Source of the DNA: Glandiceps talaboti
Lineage: Eukaryota > Hemichordata > Enteropneusta > Spengelidae
Length of the DNA: 64,000 bases
Assembly (NCBI RefSeq): GCF_964340395.1
Contig: NC_135564.1
Location: 737,501 to 801,500 of the forward strand
Reading direction: 5' to 3'
How positions within the stretch are numbered: position 1 is the stretch's first letter; every line of letters begins with the position of its first letter. A model generated the notes under the pieces. The model made no database searches. It was not told where the DNA came from and worked only from the letters and a program-made list of their open reading frames with translations. The translations under genes and the position numbers were made by a program. Below, in pieces: positions 25,611-36,311 of the stretch.

Positions 25611-26076
25611 ATATTACTTTAATTCATACTTCACATGCAGTGATATGTAAATGTTATATTATTGTAACTTGAAAATTTCCTAGAGCTGTCCTTACTAAGG
25701 AAATGTAGAGGAAATCTGCTAAGGTGATCTTAGTTTTGTCACATGTATTATCCGGTTGAAACTGAAAGTAGAATAATAATATTTGGGTACAATAAATCAT
25801 ATCACAAGCTTAGTTTATGAAATATTGAGCAAAAGAGAGGTGATATTGAACATTTGAAAACCATTGATATAAATTTTTTGTGCTTTTTGTGAGGTAGAAT
25901 GTCCAGAAAGTAATCCCGTATTTCCTGTTTGAATGTGTACACCTTAGCTTGTGTGGTATATATGTAGTTAATACTTTGTATAAAAGTAGCACATGGTAGA
26001 TACATATAGTTATTATAACAACTACTACTGTGCTAGTACCATAGTCCAAGCCTGGATCCAAGCTGTCAGCTGGAAT

Positions 26077-26140
26077 GAAAACACTGCAGTCCAACCATGT
26101 GACTACTATGTATTAGTCCAGCCATGTGACTACTACCATA
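26077..26140 (+). repeat. Short tandem duplication (ccatgtgactacta)
   Basis: Two copies of 'agtccaaccatgtgactacta' -like sequence about 27 bp apart. Confidence 0.7.
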
Positions 26141-26529
26141 TTAGGAACTTTAACCATATATGGTATAGTGTATAAATAAGAACAAAAAATTCAGTGTGTA
26201 CATAAAAGATATCATTTTCATGCCACATAAAGCCATAGATGTAGAGTCATTACTCTGGCATATATACATATACAGACGTCATTGTATGATTGTAGCTTGA
26301 AGTAAAAATAGATAGTTGTATGAATTGTAATAACAGACTATTGTCGCTGGTAGGATTATGACTGTTATTATGTATTGAACTCCGATAGATATAATACAAA
26401 GGATACCGGAAACACATTGAAATTATATTATTCTGATTCCTTTATGCTGATTTTAATCAAATGTACATATAAATGTATGTTAGATGTATTCAGTATTTGA
26501 TTTATGGCTGTCAGTGTTTTGTTGAAGGT

Positions 26530-26690
26530 GGGAACTTGGTTAAGTCTCTCCCCAGCAAGTTGAGGAATTTAAGGGCATTGTGTCGCAATAGATCCGTACC
26601 GAGGGTAATAATTGTAGAGCGCTTTGAGCACAGCGTGGGAAAACGTTATATAAGAACTAACACTATTACATTATCATTTATAAGTTGCCC
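26530..26690 (+). mobile_element. Retroelement 3' tail trace (gcgctttgagca...tataa)
   Basis: 'gtagagcgctttgagcacag' followed by 'gttatataagaactaac' resembles the 'aagcgctttg...gctatataa' tail common to L2/CR1-type LINEs and SINEs that share that tail. The 5' limit is uncertain. The open frame through it (26473-26736) matches no protein I recognise. Confidence 0.45.
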
Positions 26691-27084
26691 AGGTGTTTTA
26701 CAAGGAAGGGTGACCAGTCCCTCGTCAAAATTATAGGACAGAGTATTTTATCGTTAGTAAAAAGAATCTTAAAACCATTCTATGAATTAAAGGAGCATAA
26801 TTTTAGACAAAATTTTGACTTTTCTGTGATGATTCTTCCCATTTACTAAAATCATTGAGTCAGCGCTGACCCATTTACTAAAATCACTAAGTCAGTGCTG
26901 TCCTATATTCATATTTAATCTTGAAAATAGCTTAGACCTTGTCATTACATAATTTACAATCCCAGTTGTATGATATGTCAACCATCATCATTTGATAAAT
27001 CACCACATATTTCAGTTTGGAAACCACTGTAACAGAAAGAGGAAAAATACAGTAAAACTGACATAGTTACAATACATCGTATCA

Positions 27085-27165
27085 TAATTGTAATGGAGGG
27101 AATTCTGGTAAAATGACTTGGGAATTCTGGTAGATTTTACCTGCTTACCATCCAGTGTGTGTACA
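27085..27165 (+). repeat. Dispersed family B fragment
   Basis: 'ggagggaattctggtaaaat' and 'ttttacctgcttaccatcca' recur as 'ttttacctgcttaccactcg' at 43090-43110 and resemble the 37.9-38.1 kb copy. Confidence 0.4.
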
Positions 27166-28394
27166 TGCGATGAACCCCCTCCTCCCCCTCCCAGAGATAT
27201 TGTAATAGTACAAAATAATGCTATTCTTATGCATATTTTTATTTGAAATCAGTACATTTTCCCAACAATCCTAGCATTGACCTCTCCTGATGTAAATTCT
27301 TTACTGTTGTTGTCAGATAACAACTGTTATGAAAATCGTGAGGAGAGCCAAACATGAGATATCCATTGTACAAAACAACTCAATTAGCCATAACAAACAC
27401 TCAAAGTGTATATGTATCCCAGTATAATAACCTGGAGAGACATTTGTACTTTTATTTATGCAGAGATATACTTTAACTAATGTCAAATATTCATTGGCAA
27501 GACTGTGCTTGTATACATGCAGGCATGTTTACCACAAGTCAAATAACACATTCATTGTATCTTTCAAAGCGTAACTAAACAGATGTCAAATTTAGTCAGT
27601 GCATCAGTGGACAAAACAATTTCAAACTATTTATGTGGATGTATCATTGTTTGTGCTGTAATGTGAGCAGTGTATCAAAGATCTAAGTATCTTGAGTAAT
27701 GGGGTGTTGTTCTACATTTTTTTGTGTACAGCAAAATTTGGAACACAAACAATTCACCCATAGACAAAAGTACAACTGAGGTGATCTTGCCATGACATTT
27801 GACATTACAGCCAGTGCTGTATTTGTGTCTGGTATTTAAATCGTCACTGTGTTATGAAAACAATAGAAGAAATATAGATATGAAGATTTGACATTGAGGT
27901 TTTTTTTATTCGCAAAGTAGTATTGTTTCTTGGTAATCAACTTTGATGGCCTTAGAAAAAGTTTGACAAAAGGTTCTTGGCAGGAACTGCTACTTTAGGT
28001 CACGAGCCGCAAGCATTGCATTGAAAGTATTTAACCTGTCTACATAAATTGAACTGTAGTGATATTTCTTCTTTTCTCATTCGGATGTAAACCAGTCTCA
28101 ACCCTGGACCAGGAGCAAAACAAGCTGCAGTTTAAATATCACTAACAATTATAATGTCATTTTGTATTAGCATAATAATGAAACTGTAAGTGCAGTACAG
28201 TAGGTCTGTGCTTGTAACCGTCAATGGAAGAAAAGGCTTGTCCTTTGTTAGTTCCTTTTCACTATTAGACCCTGGTAATAGGTTTCTGTCACCCTGTCAC
28301 CCCAGACTACAGTTTCTCTCAATGCATCCTTTTAAAGTCACAACACCACTGAGCGGAACACCTTTTTTTCTCATGACCCCTCAGTGACTCCATA

Positions 28395-28407
28395 TGACCC
28401 TTGACCT
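28395..28407 (-). promoter_or_regulatory. DR1-like site on minus strand
   Basis: TGACCCTTGACCT reads AGGTCA-A-GGGTCA on the minus strand. It is a single good nuclear-receptor DR1 match in intron 1, with no clear neighbours. Confidence 0.25.
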
Positions 28408-29214
28408 CTGGAGCACAAGTGTAGAATAATTTCTATTAATATTTTGATGTAGAGTTGTCCTTTCAATTTAATCCACACACTGTACTGGTTAACATTTCAC
28501 AGAGAATTTATTTAGGTACATATACTAAAAGATACGCACATATACTCAAACAAGCGACATTTGTATTTTTTCTGACAAGGTTCACATCCTTTAATATTCT
28601 GTCAAGCTTTGTATACAAAAATAAAATTACAATGTATCACATTTTGATGTGTTAGGTCTTAGAATAGCAGTGTAGTTTTTTGGTACTTTGCATGACTCAT
28701 TGCTAACACAACATGTTACAACCATAAACATTGTGATCCCATTCCTCATTGTTTTGTCAAAGTTAGATATTAAATATTACAAAGTAAACACTGGATGTAA
28801 AATATCCTATTTCCAGTCTAAGTCTAAATGGGAAATGATGAAACCTGATGGATCATATTACAGTACACTACATAGCACTCTAAGGTTTAAAGTACATCGT
28901 ACACTGATAATTTTTCAATGAAATGAACCACAACATAATAAATCATGATGTTTACACCTCTAGCTATAGATTTACATACACATGCAGTAGTGTTAATAGT
29001 GTGCATATACATTGTACATACTACTACATATATAGACATGTATATACAGCTGTTAACAGTGAAGGTACCAGTTGCGAGATATCTCTAGTATCAGGCATTC
29101 ATACAAATACACACATATACATGTAGGTTAGCAGACATGTAAAATGCATACCACTCACCATAGACAGTCTATGCACTCACTAACACCTCAATAAGAATTA
29201 AGAAACCAGCAACC

Positions 29215-30450
29215 CAGCAGTAACCCATTTTGCAATGGAGGGTGCAATGATACATCATGCAATGTAATGTGTGATATCCAACTGATATAATGTATGCAGT
29301 AAATCACTGAACAGTGCAAGATGCAATAACCAATGTTAGAATGGGATACTGTAGTAAGTAACGCTCTTTGCAATGGGGATATACATGTGTAGTAATTGAT
29401 TTTGCAATTGGGATTCAGTAACTCACTATACATGTACTATGGGATGTAGTAATCCATAACTCACTACAATGGGGATGCAATAACGTACTTAGTAGTATGC
29501 ACTACCGGTAACCCACTTTGCAATGCAGGATGCAGTAACCCACTTTGCAATGCAGGATGCAGTAACCCACTTGCAATGGAGGGTGCAGTAACCCACTTTG
29601 CAATGGAGGATGTAATAACCCCCATGTGCAATGCAGGATGCATATTGCAGTAACTCACTTTACAATGGATGATGCTGTATCCCAGTTTTCAAAGGGTGGT
29701 GTAGTACCCCATAACCAACTCTGCAATGGTAACGTAGTAACCAACCAACCATGCAATGGGCATGTAGTAACTGTAACTCTCTGTACACTAGGTATGCAGT
29801 ATCCTAACTCACCATGTCGGATTCAGTAGCCTGCATGTACACATACTGTGCAATGGGGAGATGCAGTAGCCTGCAAGTACCGGTACACATACTGTGCAAT
29901 GGGGAGATGCAGTAGCATGCACATACACATACTGTGCAATGGGGAGATGCAGTAGCCTGCATGTACCAGTACACATACTGTGCAATGGGGAGATGCAGTA
30001 GCCTGCATGTACCGGTACACATACTGTGCAATTGGGAGATACAGTAGCCTGCATGTACACACACTGCAATGGGGGTGGGGGTGCAGTAGCCTCCATGTAC
30101 ACATACTGTGCAATGGGGGTGGGGTGCAGTAGCCTCCATGTACACATACTGTGCAAAGGGAGGATGCAGGAACCCACATGTGCACACACTGTGCAATGGG
30201 GAATGCAGTTGCCTGCATGTACACAAACTGTGCAATGCATGGGGGATGCAGTAATCCACATATACACATGCATACTGTGCAATGGAGGGATGCAGTAACC
30301 CACATGCACGCATACTGTGCAATGGGATGATGCAGTAACCCACATGCACGCATACTGTGCAAAGGGGAGATGCAGTTATCCACATGTACACACACTGTCC
30401 AATATGGAATGCAGTAGCCTGCATGTACACATACTATGCAAAGGGGTATG
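29215..30450 (+). repeat. Long minisatellite (tgcaatggggagatgcagta)
   Basis: Variable tandem copies of 'tgtgcaatggggagatgcag' plus 'tagcctgcatgtacacatac', about 35-50 bp each, run over 1.2 kb. The left half (29215-29800) is more degenerate. Three minus-strand frames stay open for 180-220 codons because the repeat lacks stops; these are not genes. Confidence 0.92.
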
Positions 30451-31473
30451 CAGTATGGGGTCAGTGAATATAATAAGTTAACCACAACAAACCTGTCATT
30501 AAATCTGAAAACCAGGATGAATTGACTAATGGACTATAAATGAATATTCATCGCCTTACATTGAAACTTCATGAAATACCATCCCATGTATTAATAATTT
30601 TATTTGTCAGAGTAAACACCGCTGTGTTCAAATTTTGTGGTAGATTATCTATACTGAATACTACAATGTACAATGTATAGATGTGTGGAAGGAGAATTGA
30701 ATTAGTTATGACCAATGTACTTGAGTTTTGTACTGCTTTAATTAACCATACATACATATACATACATACTGTAGACAGGTAAACTAGCCAAACAATGGCA
30801 TGCATGAATTTAACTTATGCAACAGCATGTTCACTGCCAAGAAATTAGTAGGTATTGAGGTGATTACAGGGATGTTGTTGCTGTCAACACACTCTGATAA
30901 AATGGCATAAACTTGAGTACGTTTATCCTTGTTGAAAAGTTGATCAGAAGATTTTCCTCTCCGTGGTACACCTTTGCATGTTGTAAGGTATGGTTGTATT
31001 GGTAACATCTAGATTTTGTCATGTAGGTGGTATTTTTATACCAGAATTGAAGAATTTAAGCCAGTGTTTGGGGAGATTTCAGTACAAAACATTTTCTAAT
31101 GTATCACTAATTTGCAAAGATGTGTAACCAGGTATTCATTGTGTAGTTGTTGTAACTGCTGCTTAAGTATTTGTGTGTGTACCACTACAATATGCGTATG
31201 TCCTTTAGTAGTGTTCTAGACTTGAAGTCAACACTTAGGGATCACCCCTTAAAGAGTCATAGGACTTTACATGTATGTGTACATGGTTATTCCTATGCCT
31301 ACAATATGTCTATTCTTTTCCCTTGTAACCAAAACAAGTCTGTAGAAAAATATCGACAAGAAATTTTCCTTTATATATCATTTGTGTTTATTTTGTCAGT
31401 ACTGTTGCTGTGCAGTGGTATAGCTATGGTGGTGTATACAGTACATTTCCCCCCAAAAAAGCCATGTAGAACC

Positions 31474-31506
31474 AGACCCTCCACCCACCCACTGGGTGGA
31501 GGGTCT
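31474..31506. repeat. Hairpin with AGACCCTCCACCCA stem (copy 2)
   Basis: AGACCCTCCACCCA (31474-31487) and TGGGTGGAGGGTCT (31493-31506) give a 14-bp perfect stem with a 5-base loop. It shares the stem with the hairpin at 13414-13451, pointing to one dispersed palindrome family. It is 350 bp upstream of CLASP exon 2. Confidence 0.75.
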
Positions 31507-31856
31507 ATGGTAGAACTAAGAAAGTAAAAACAGTGCAGGTCATTGGAGATAAACTTACTCATTCACCATTATGAGTTTGAAATAGTAAGAAAGCAGATGT
31601 GTTTTGGACTGCAGACATGTGTCACCCTTGTTGTAGTAAACTCAAGGAATGATTTAGACTTCAAGTATTATTGTAACATCAATTCAAAGATCTGCTGTAT
31701 GCATGGATAGTCCAGGCTACAAATTTTTTACCAAATGTCAAAAGGTCTCTGTGTTCATTTAATGTGAAGATGAAAAATGGAAAAATTGTAATTTGTGTAT
31801 TATTTTTGATGATTTATTGAGATTTTCATTTCACGTATCTATTTTCTTGTTTTCAG

Positions 31857-31935
31857 GTTTCTCTACTAGGACTTGAAATTCTTGGTGCTTTGGCAGATCG
31901 TATGAAAGAAGGCTTCAAAATACATATCTCAACAG
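31857..31935 (+). CDS. CLASP coding exon 2 (TOG1)
   Basis: Residues 61-86 plus the first base of codon 87. The translation VSLLGLEILGALADRMKEGF then KIHIST continues directly from NSSNYK of exon 1. It matches the second HEAT repeat of CLASP TOG1, where vertebrates have a similar LLGMDILSALVTRL stretch. The acceptor has a long pyrimidine tract (tctattttcttgttttcag) and the donor is ACAG|gtaag in phase 1. At 79 bases the exon falls below usual ORF cut-offs; it was found by homology and phase. No oddities were seen. Confidence 0.93.
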
Positions 31936-32949
31936 GTAAGAATTTGAACTTCTGATATTTAGTCTCGTTTATTCGCTCGATCTGTGACTGCTATACTAGT
32001 TGACTATCACCAGATATTGAATGAGTGTAGTAGTCACAAATACAGTAAGTAGACAGGCTGGTGATAATTTATGTAGGAAACTTGTAATCCAGAGTGATTT
32101 TGCTCAGACACAAAGGACTATGGGATTATCTGCAGTTAATACCTAAACTGGAGGTATCCATAAAATATACCTCCTACAATGGTCAGAATAACTGAACACA
32201 ATTGTTTACATTATGATTGATTCATATTTATCATCACATTTCCCATGGTGCAACATTCAGGATATTCTACGTCTGAGAATATCTAGTTTTTGAAGCAACT
32301 ATGTGTATGTAGCTTTCAAATGAGATGTCATAATTGTTCCAAAGTTGTTTTCTGAAGTGACTATCTACACCTCTTCTGTATGAAATACGAGTATATAGCT
32401 TACGATTTAGTATGTTACAGATATAAGACAGATTCTGTAAAAGCGGAAAGCAAATCCTTCAAAACAAACGTACTGAGGTGATCAATGAAGTGATGGAAAG
32501 GGGAGAAAGTTTGTGATTTATTTAGTGCCTCTGTCCTGATCTTCTTCTTCTAGTATAAGGATCAACTTAATAAATGAAGGCTCAGACCCTGGAAATGTGA
32601 CGTATGCCTGGCGTGTGCAATTAAATAAACAAATAAATACAAATACATAAACACAGCTAAACTTTATTGGCACTGGTGGAATTTTTAAATGCATCAGGAG
32701 TTGTTTTGTGTACATAATCTTCAGGGAGCTGATTTCAGACTCTGCACGTGTGTGGATAGAAAGAATACAAGTGATATAATCGTATTTCGAAGCTGATATG
32801 TGATAGGCCAGTGTGTTCTCAGAACGTGAGGGATGTACACGTTGTTTTCATTGAAATGGTACATGTATATCAATGTCGACAAGGTGATTATTAATCTTAT
32901 GGAACATCATAAGACTGGTGATACGATGTCTTTCATCTAGCGTTTTCCA

Positions 32950-33058
32950 CTCTATACCTATGTTGATTACATTGTAGCAGTCAGTATTTCGTAGATCACC
33001 TCCATTATGTTGATTACATTGTAGCAGTTAGTATTTCGTAGATCACCTCCATTATGTT
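32950..33058 (+). repeat. 47-bp tandem duplication
   Basis: Two copies of 'atgttgattacattgtagca' plus 'gtcagtatttcgtagatcacctccatt', differing at one base. Confidence 0.85.
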
Positions 33059-33749
33059 ATAAACATGTCTTCATTCTTCAATTTATCGATTTGTTTACTT
33101 ATTTCCTGTAAAAAGAAATAAAAACCTTTCTGTGTAGGACAGTGAAGAACTATGTTCTTTCCTTTGTTCAGAAATTTCACCGCAGGATGTACGACTTCAC
33201 TTTTGTTCTGTTGGCATTGTCGCAGAGAAAATCCGTAAATTATGTTTGAATGAACCATACAAGAAAATACCTTTCCAAAACACAGGGTGACAGTTACTTG
33301 TAAATTGGTCTATTGTTATCATTTAGAGAAAGAGAATGGAGATTGGAACAATTGATTTGTATGTCATTGATGGTCAGACTGCATGGTATACTTGTACTTA
33401 TAAAAAGACAGTGTGTTTTGTACACGTATTGTTCTCTCTTTTGTTTTTATCCACCTTTTAAACATTACATGTCAGTAGTAGAACAGTACCCTCAGTCCCT
33501 GGTAATCAGCTGAGTGTGTGTTGGACAAGAATATACATCACATTCGAGTTGCAAATTAAAAGTCTGTGTTCCTGTACATTTGTCCAAACTTCTGTATACA
33601 TATTTTTGGTTTCTGTATATTTCACAATGATTTTTAGGGTATTAAGGTGAAATAAGGGAAATAAGAACTAGGGTAGATTTTATGGATATCTCTTTCAATA
33701 AGACTGTAGATTTGACCTTTGATCTGGCTGATCTTACTGCCATGATAGT

Positions 33750-33779
33750 GTTCTCACCATGCATGCATGGTGTGAGAAC
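33750..33779. repeat. 30-bp near-perfect palindrome
   Basis: GTTCTCAC-CATGCATG is mirrored by CATGGTGTGAGAAC, with only a 2-base asymmetry. GTTCTCAC also begins the TIR of the element at 35101, so this may be a minimal palindromic relic of a similar end. Confidence 0.6.
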
Positions 33780-34329
33780 CCTTGCAGTTTCTACTGTGTA
33801 ATGCATATGTTATTGCAGTGATTCTAGGAGAACTTCAATAAAACAGTTACACCTTAGGAAGATAGACTTTACGGTTTACCTATTTACCACCCAAAACCAA
33901 TAATCTGATATACCAAAAACAGGTGACAAATGCAATTTATGTAGAGACACTGTGAGATATAGTTGATGGCAATCTATTGATTAATTGTACTCCTTTATTA
34001 TCCATACATAAAGTTATGACATTTACTGCAGTTGAATCCTTGTAGGCTGAATACAGTTTATTGATCTGGGAGTGTACACACACTGTCTATGCTTTGTTCC
34101 CACTAATGCACTTGGACTTCACCTAAAGTGCCCTGTAGAGGGAGCTGTTTATAGATGACCAAAGTGATGTTGTTGACCAGTACAATGTTATATGTTGTAT
34201 ACATGTACATATGGAAGTGTTCTTCCTAAACAAAGTTACAAGTGTTCTGAGCTCAAACTGCTCTAAATAATCAAATAATGAATATTGAATACCATAACTC
34301 ATGAAGCATCCAAGCTGGCTACTCAGACT

Positions 34330-34470
34330 CTAACCATTCAACCATCATAACTCTACAACCAGCACTACAAACGAACTACTGTAACCAATCAACCACCATG
34401 ACTCTACAACCAGCACTGTACAGATAACAAACGAACTACTCTCACCAATCAACCATCATGACTCCCAACA
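34330..34470 (+). repeat. About 50-60 bp repeats (ccaatcaaccatcatgactc)
   Basis: Three copies of 'accaatcaaccaccatgact' plus 'ctacaaccagcact' and 'aacgaactact', ending about 50 bp before the exon 3 acceptor. Confidence 0.8.
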
Positions 34471-34517
34471 TACAACTGATATATTAATTATTTGTTTGTT
34501 ATTATCTTTCTTCATAG

Positions 34518-34621
34518 TACTATCAGCAGTAATTGACAGACTAGGTGATGGTAAAGATCAAGTCAGAGATCAGGCACAAGCTTTCCTACAAAAATTGATG
34601 ATTGCTGCAGCATCACCACAG
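34518..34621 (+). CDS. CLASP coding exon 3 (TOG1)
   Basis: Residues 87-121. The split codon G|TA gives V87, then LSAVIDRLGDGKDQVRDQAQ and AFLQKLMIAAASPQ. Vertebrate CLASP has the corresponding VLPSLIDRLGD-K-D-VR block, the third HEAT repeat of TOG1. The exon is bounded by cttcatag and CACAG|gtgag and ends in phase 0. A shortened copy of the same exon lies 1.3 kb downstream (35890-35951). Only this copy is intact. Confidence 0.94.
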
Positions 34622-34789
34622 GTGAGATGTTTCAGTTTTTTCAAGGTTTTACAGAATTCTATTAGACATGCAACTTTCCCACAAATGTAACTATACATGT
34701 ACTATGGTGTAACTTTGCTGGTACTCTAATTGGTGCTATGTCTGTATACCTAGTTGTTTTTAGAGTTACCATCTGCAGAGTTGCTCACT

Positions 34790-35010
34790 GTACTACATAT
34801 GATGTACCAGCTGTGAAGTTATGCAGTGGTACGTCAACGGTGAAGTACACTATTGTACCACAACTGGTGGGCTACCAGTACCACTGAAAGTACACTATAC
34901 CACTGACAGTAGACTGAAGTGTGTACAATAAAGTAACACTGAAAGTTGACACTATGTACCAGTGGCAAGTCATACAGTGGGACATTAGTGATGCCCTACA
35001 CGAGTGTACC
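34790..35010 (+). repeat. Degenerate short repeats (accactgaaagtacacta)
   Basis: Variants of 'taccactgaaagtacactat' and 'gtaccagtggcaagt' recur irregularly. It is a decayed minisatellite at most. Confidence 0.4.
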
Positions 35011-35100
35011 TTTAGTGGAGAAGGCAATGTACTACTAATGTACCTGTAACACTGTTACATCATGGTGGGAATGTGTGTGTATAGGACAAGATATAAGCCA

Positions 35101-35833
35101 TGTTCTCACTAGTGCAACGAGGTTGTCGAAATGCAACGTTGTTTGATCGGTAAACACCGACGGATTAACTCTTAATCCGTACTGGCGTCCACACGCAGTC
35201 ATTTAGGTCGTTGTTTTGGGAGAATCGGCGGCGTAACGCAGCCTCTACGGATCAATATATGTATATGTTACAACTCATGGTAAACAAGAATGGCGGATGT
35301 GCAGCATGTTGCTTCACCTTCATATGCGATCAAGAGGTGTCCAACGCTTTAGTCGTCAACTTCTGGATCATGTTCATGAACAAGAGTTGCTTCCTTTGGT
35401 CACTAATGGGTATACAAGGAATTTTGAACGATACCGTAGGTGATCGACCATGCGTTTCATGGTCATGCTGTTTGGCTTTCTGAACAATGCTTTAACGCCA
35501 GTGAATAGAGCGTATATGATAATGATAGGAGTCGCACGTTGTTCTGCCATCCCATCTGTATCAGTCGTTGGCCTTGTGAACACTGATCAGAAGTAAAGGT
35601 CAGAGGTGGTTATATAGACGAATGTCGTCGCGAGAGGGCGTTTACGCCGTCGTGAAAGCGTTTGGAGGAATTTGCGTCGGCGCACCATTGCAGGTCCAGC
35701 TGTTTACGCCGGCGTTAATCTCCGCCGTTGTAGCAACGTTGTCAACTGTTCTGACACGTTTTTTCCGACGGTGTTGACATAAATTGATATAAACAACGTT
35801 GTCGACACCATCGAAAAGGCTCTAGTGAGAACG
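35101..35833. mobile_element. Non-autonomous TIR DNA transposon (733 bp)
   Basis: The ends TGTTCTCACTAGTGC and (reverse complement) CGTTCTCACTAGAGC form terminal inverted repeats. A second inverted block, CAACGTTGTTT at 35134-35144 and AAACAACGTTG at 35791-35801, lies at equal distances (33 and 32 bp) from the two ends. The interior is CpG-rich and GC-richer than the intron, as expected of a young or foreign insert. Short open frames inside (35211-35483 plus, 35374-35583 minus) do not show transposase motifs, so it would depend on a partner. Superfamily and target duplication could not be fixed; the flanks share only ATA/TAT. Confidence 0.7.
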
Positions 35834-35889
35834 ACCCTATAGTTTGGTTCTTAGTCATAGGAAATCTGCTGCTCGCCTTCCAATTTTAG

Positions 35890-35951
35890 TAATGACTTAA
35901 TTCTTTTTACCCTTTCGACAAAAGTTGATGATGGCTGCATCAACGCCACAG
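35890..35951 (+). pseudogene. Decayed duplicate of CLASP exon 3 (or poison exon)
   Basis: A 62-base block between ttttag and CACAG|gtaag ends in QKLMMAASTPQ, matching QKLMIAAASPQ at the end of exon 3, with the same reading phase at both sides (2 bases then 20 codons; exon 3 is 2 bases plus 34). The first part is shortened by 42 bases and diverged, and the fourth codon is TAA, so using it in place of exon 3 would stop translation; adding it after exon 3 would shift the frame. It is either a dead mutually exclusive exon or an unproductive regulatory exon. The similarity of the last 11 codons and the donor is too strong for chance. Confidence 0.7.
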
Positions 35952-36219
35952 GTAAGCTGATTAAAATGTTTGCACAATTGTGTGTGGCATCACATGGATT
36001 TCATGCCTTGTCACAGGAAATCTAGCGTTTCTACTTCACAGACATAGTATATAACTTGGCAAAGACAAACACTTTAAAACTGTGGTCATTCACTGGAAGT
36101 GGTTCCTACATCTCCAAAACAACTCCTGGAAGTAGAGAAGCTGTTAGTATGGAACACAGTTACATGTATTATCAAGTTTTCTCTGATTGATTAATTTTGA
36201 TTGTCTTATTCATTTTCAG

Positions 36220-36311
36220 GCATTATTTGAACGTTTGATGCGAGCATTTTCTCATAAGAACTTCAGAGTTCGTGAAGAAGTACTTTTATGTCTCATGCAA
36301 ACAATTAACAC
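36220..36311 (+). CDS. CLASP coding exon 4 (TOG1)
   Basis: Residues 122-151 plus two bases of codon 152. The translation starts ALFERLMRAFSHKNFRVREE and ends VLLCLMQTIN. HKNFR-RE followed by LCL is the conserved fourth HEAT repeat of CLASP TOG1; the aromatic-rich start corresponds to vertebrate YVWDRM. The acceptor is cattttcag and the donor AACAC|gtaagt in phase 2. Joining to exon 5 gives T152. Confidence 0.94.

Larger units (their letters stand above)
9600..31856 (+). other. CLASP intron 1 (22.3 kb, phase 0)
   Basis: Donor gtgagt, acceptor ttcttgttttcag. A large first intron often holds enhancers. It contains a tRNA-like SINE trace (about 11905-12000), a 31-bp array, (CA)n, a foldback (20464-20613), arrays at 21.7, 22.2, 22.9, 25.3 and 29.2-30.4 kb, an octamer cluster (23682-23864), DR1 sites and two hairpins. 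Stretches 9602-11900, 12000-13400, 14180-15360, 15920-19260, 19740-20460, 20615-21710, 23870-25260, 25630-26070, 26740-27080, 27170-29200 and 30450-31470 show nothing I can name. No extra coding exon with CLASP similarity was seen. Confidence 0.85.
31936..34517 (+). other. CLASP intron 2 (2.6 kb, phase 1)
   Basis: Donor gtaaga, acceptor tatctttcttcatag. It contains a 47-bp tandem duplication at 32955-33055, a 30-bp palindrome (33750-33779) and short tandem copies at 34330-34470. The stretches 31936-32950 and 33060-33745 hold nothing I recognise; an 'aaataaacaaataaataca' run at 32620-32660 may be the A-rich end of an old retroelement. Confidence 0.85.
34622..36219 (+). other. CLASP intron 3 (1.6 kb, phase 0)
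   Basis: Donor gtgaga, acceptor gtcttattcattttcag. It holds a degenerate 'gtaccac/ctgaaagt' repeat (34790-35010), a TIR element (35101-35833) and the exon 3 relic (35890-35951). The stretch 35955-36215 shows nothing else. Confidence 0.85.

Noticed and set aside
29804-30485. Three overlapping minus-strand open frames of 178-220 codons
   Set aside because: All run through one minisatellite that lacks stops in those frames; Cys/His-rich sequence reflects the repeat, with no homology.
35211-35583. Open frames inside the TIR element as a possible transposase
   Set aside because: Short (90 and 69 codons), on opposite strands and without recognisable transposase motifs.
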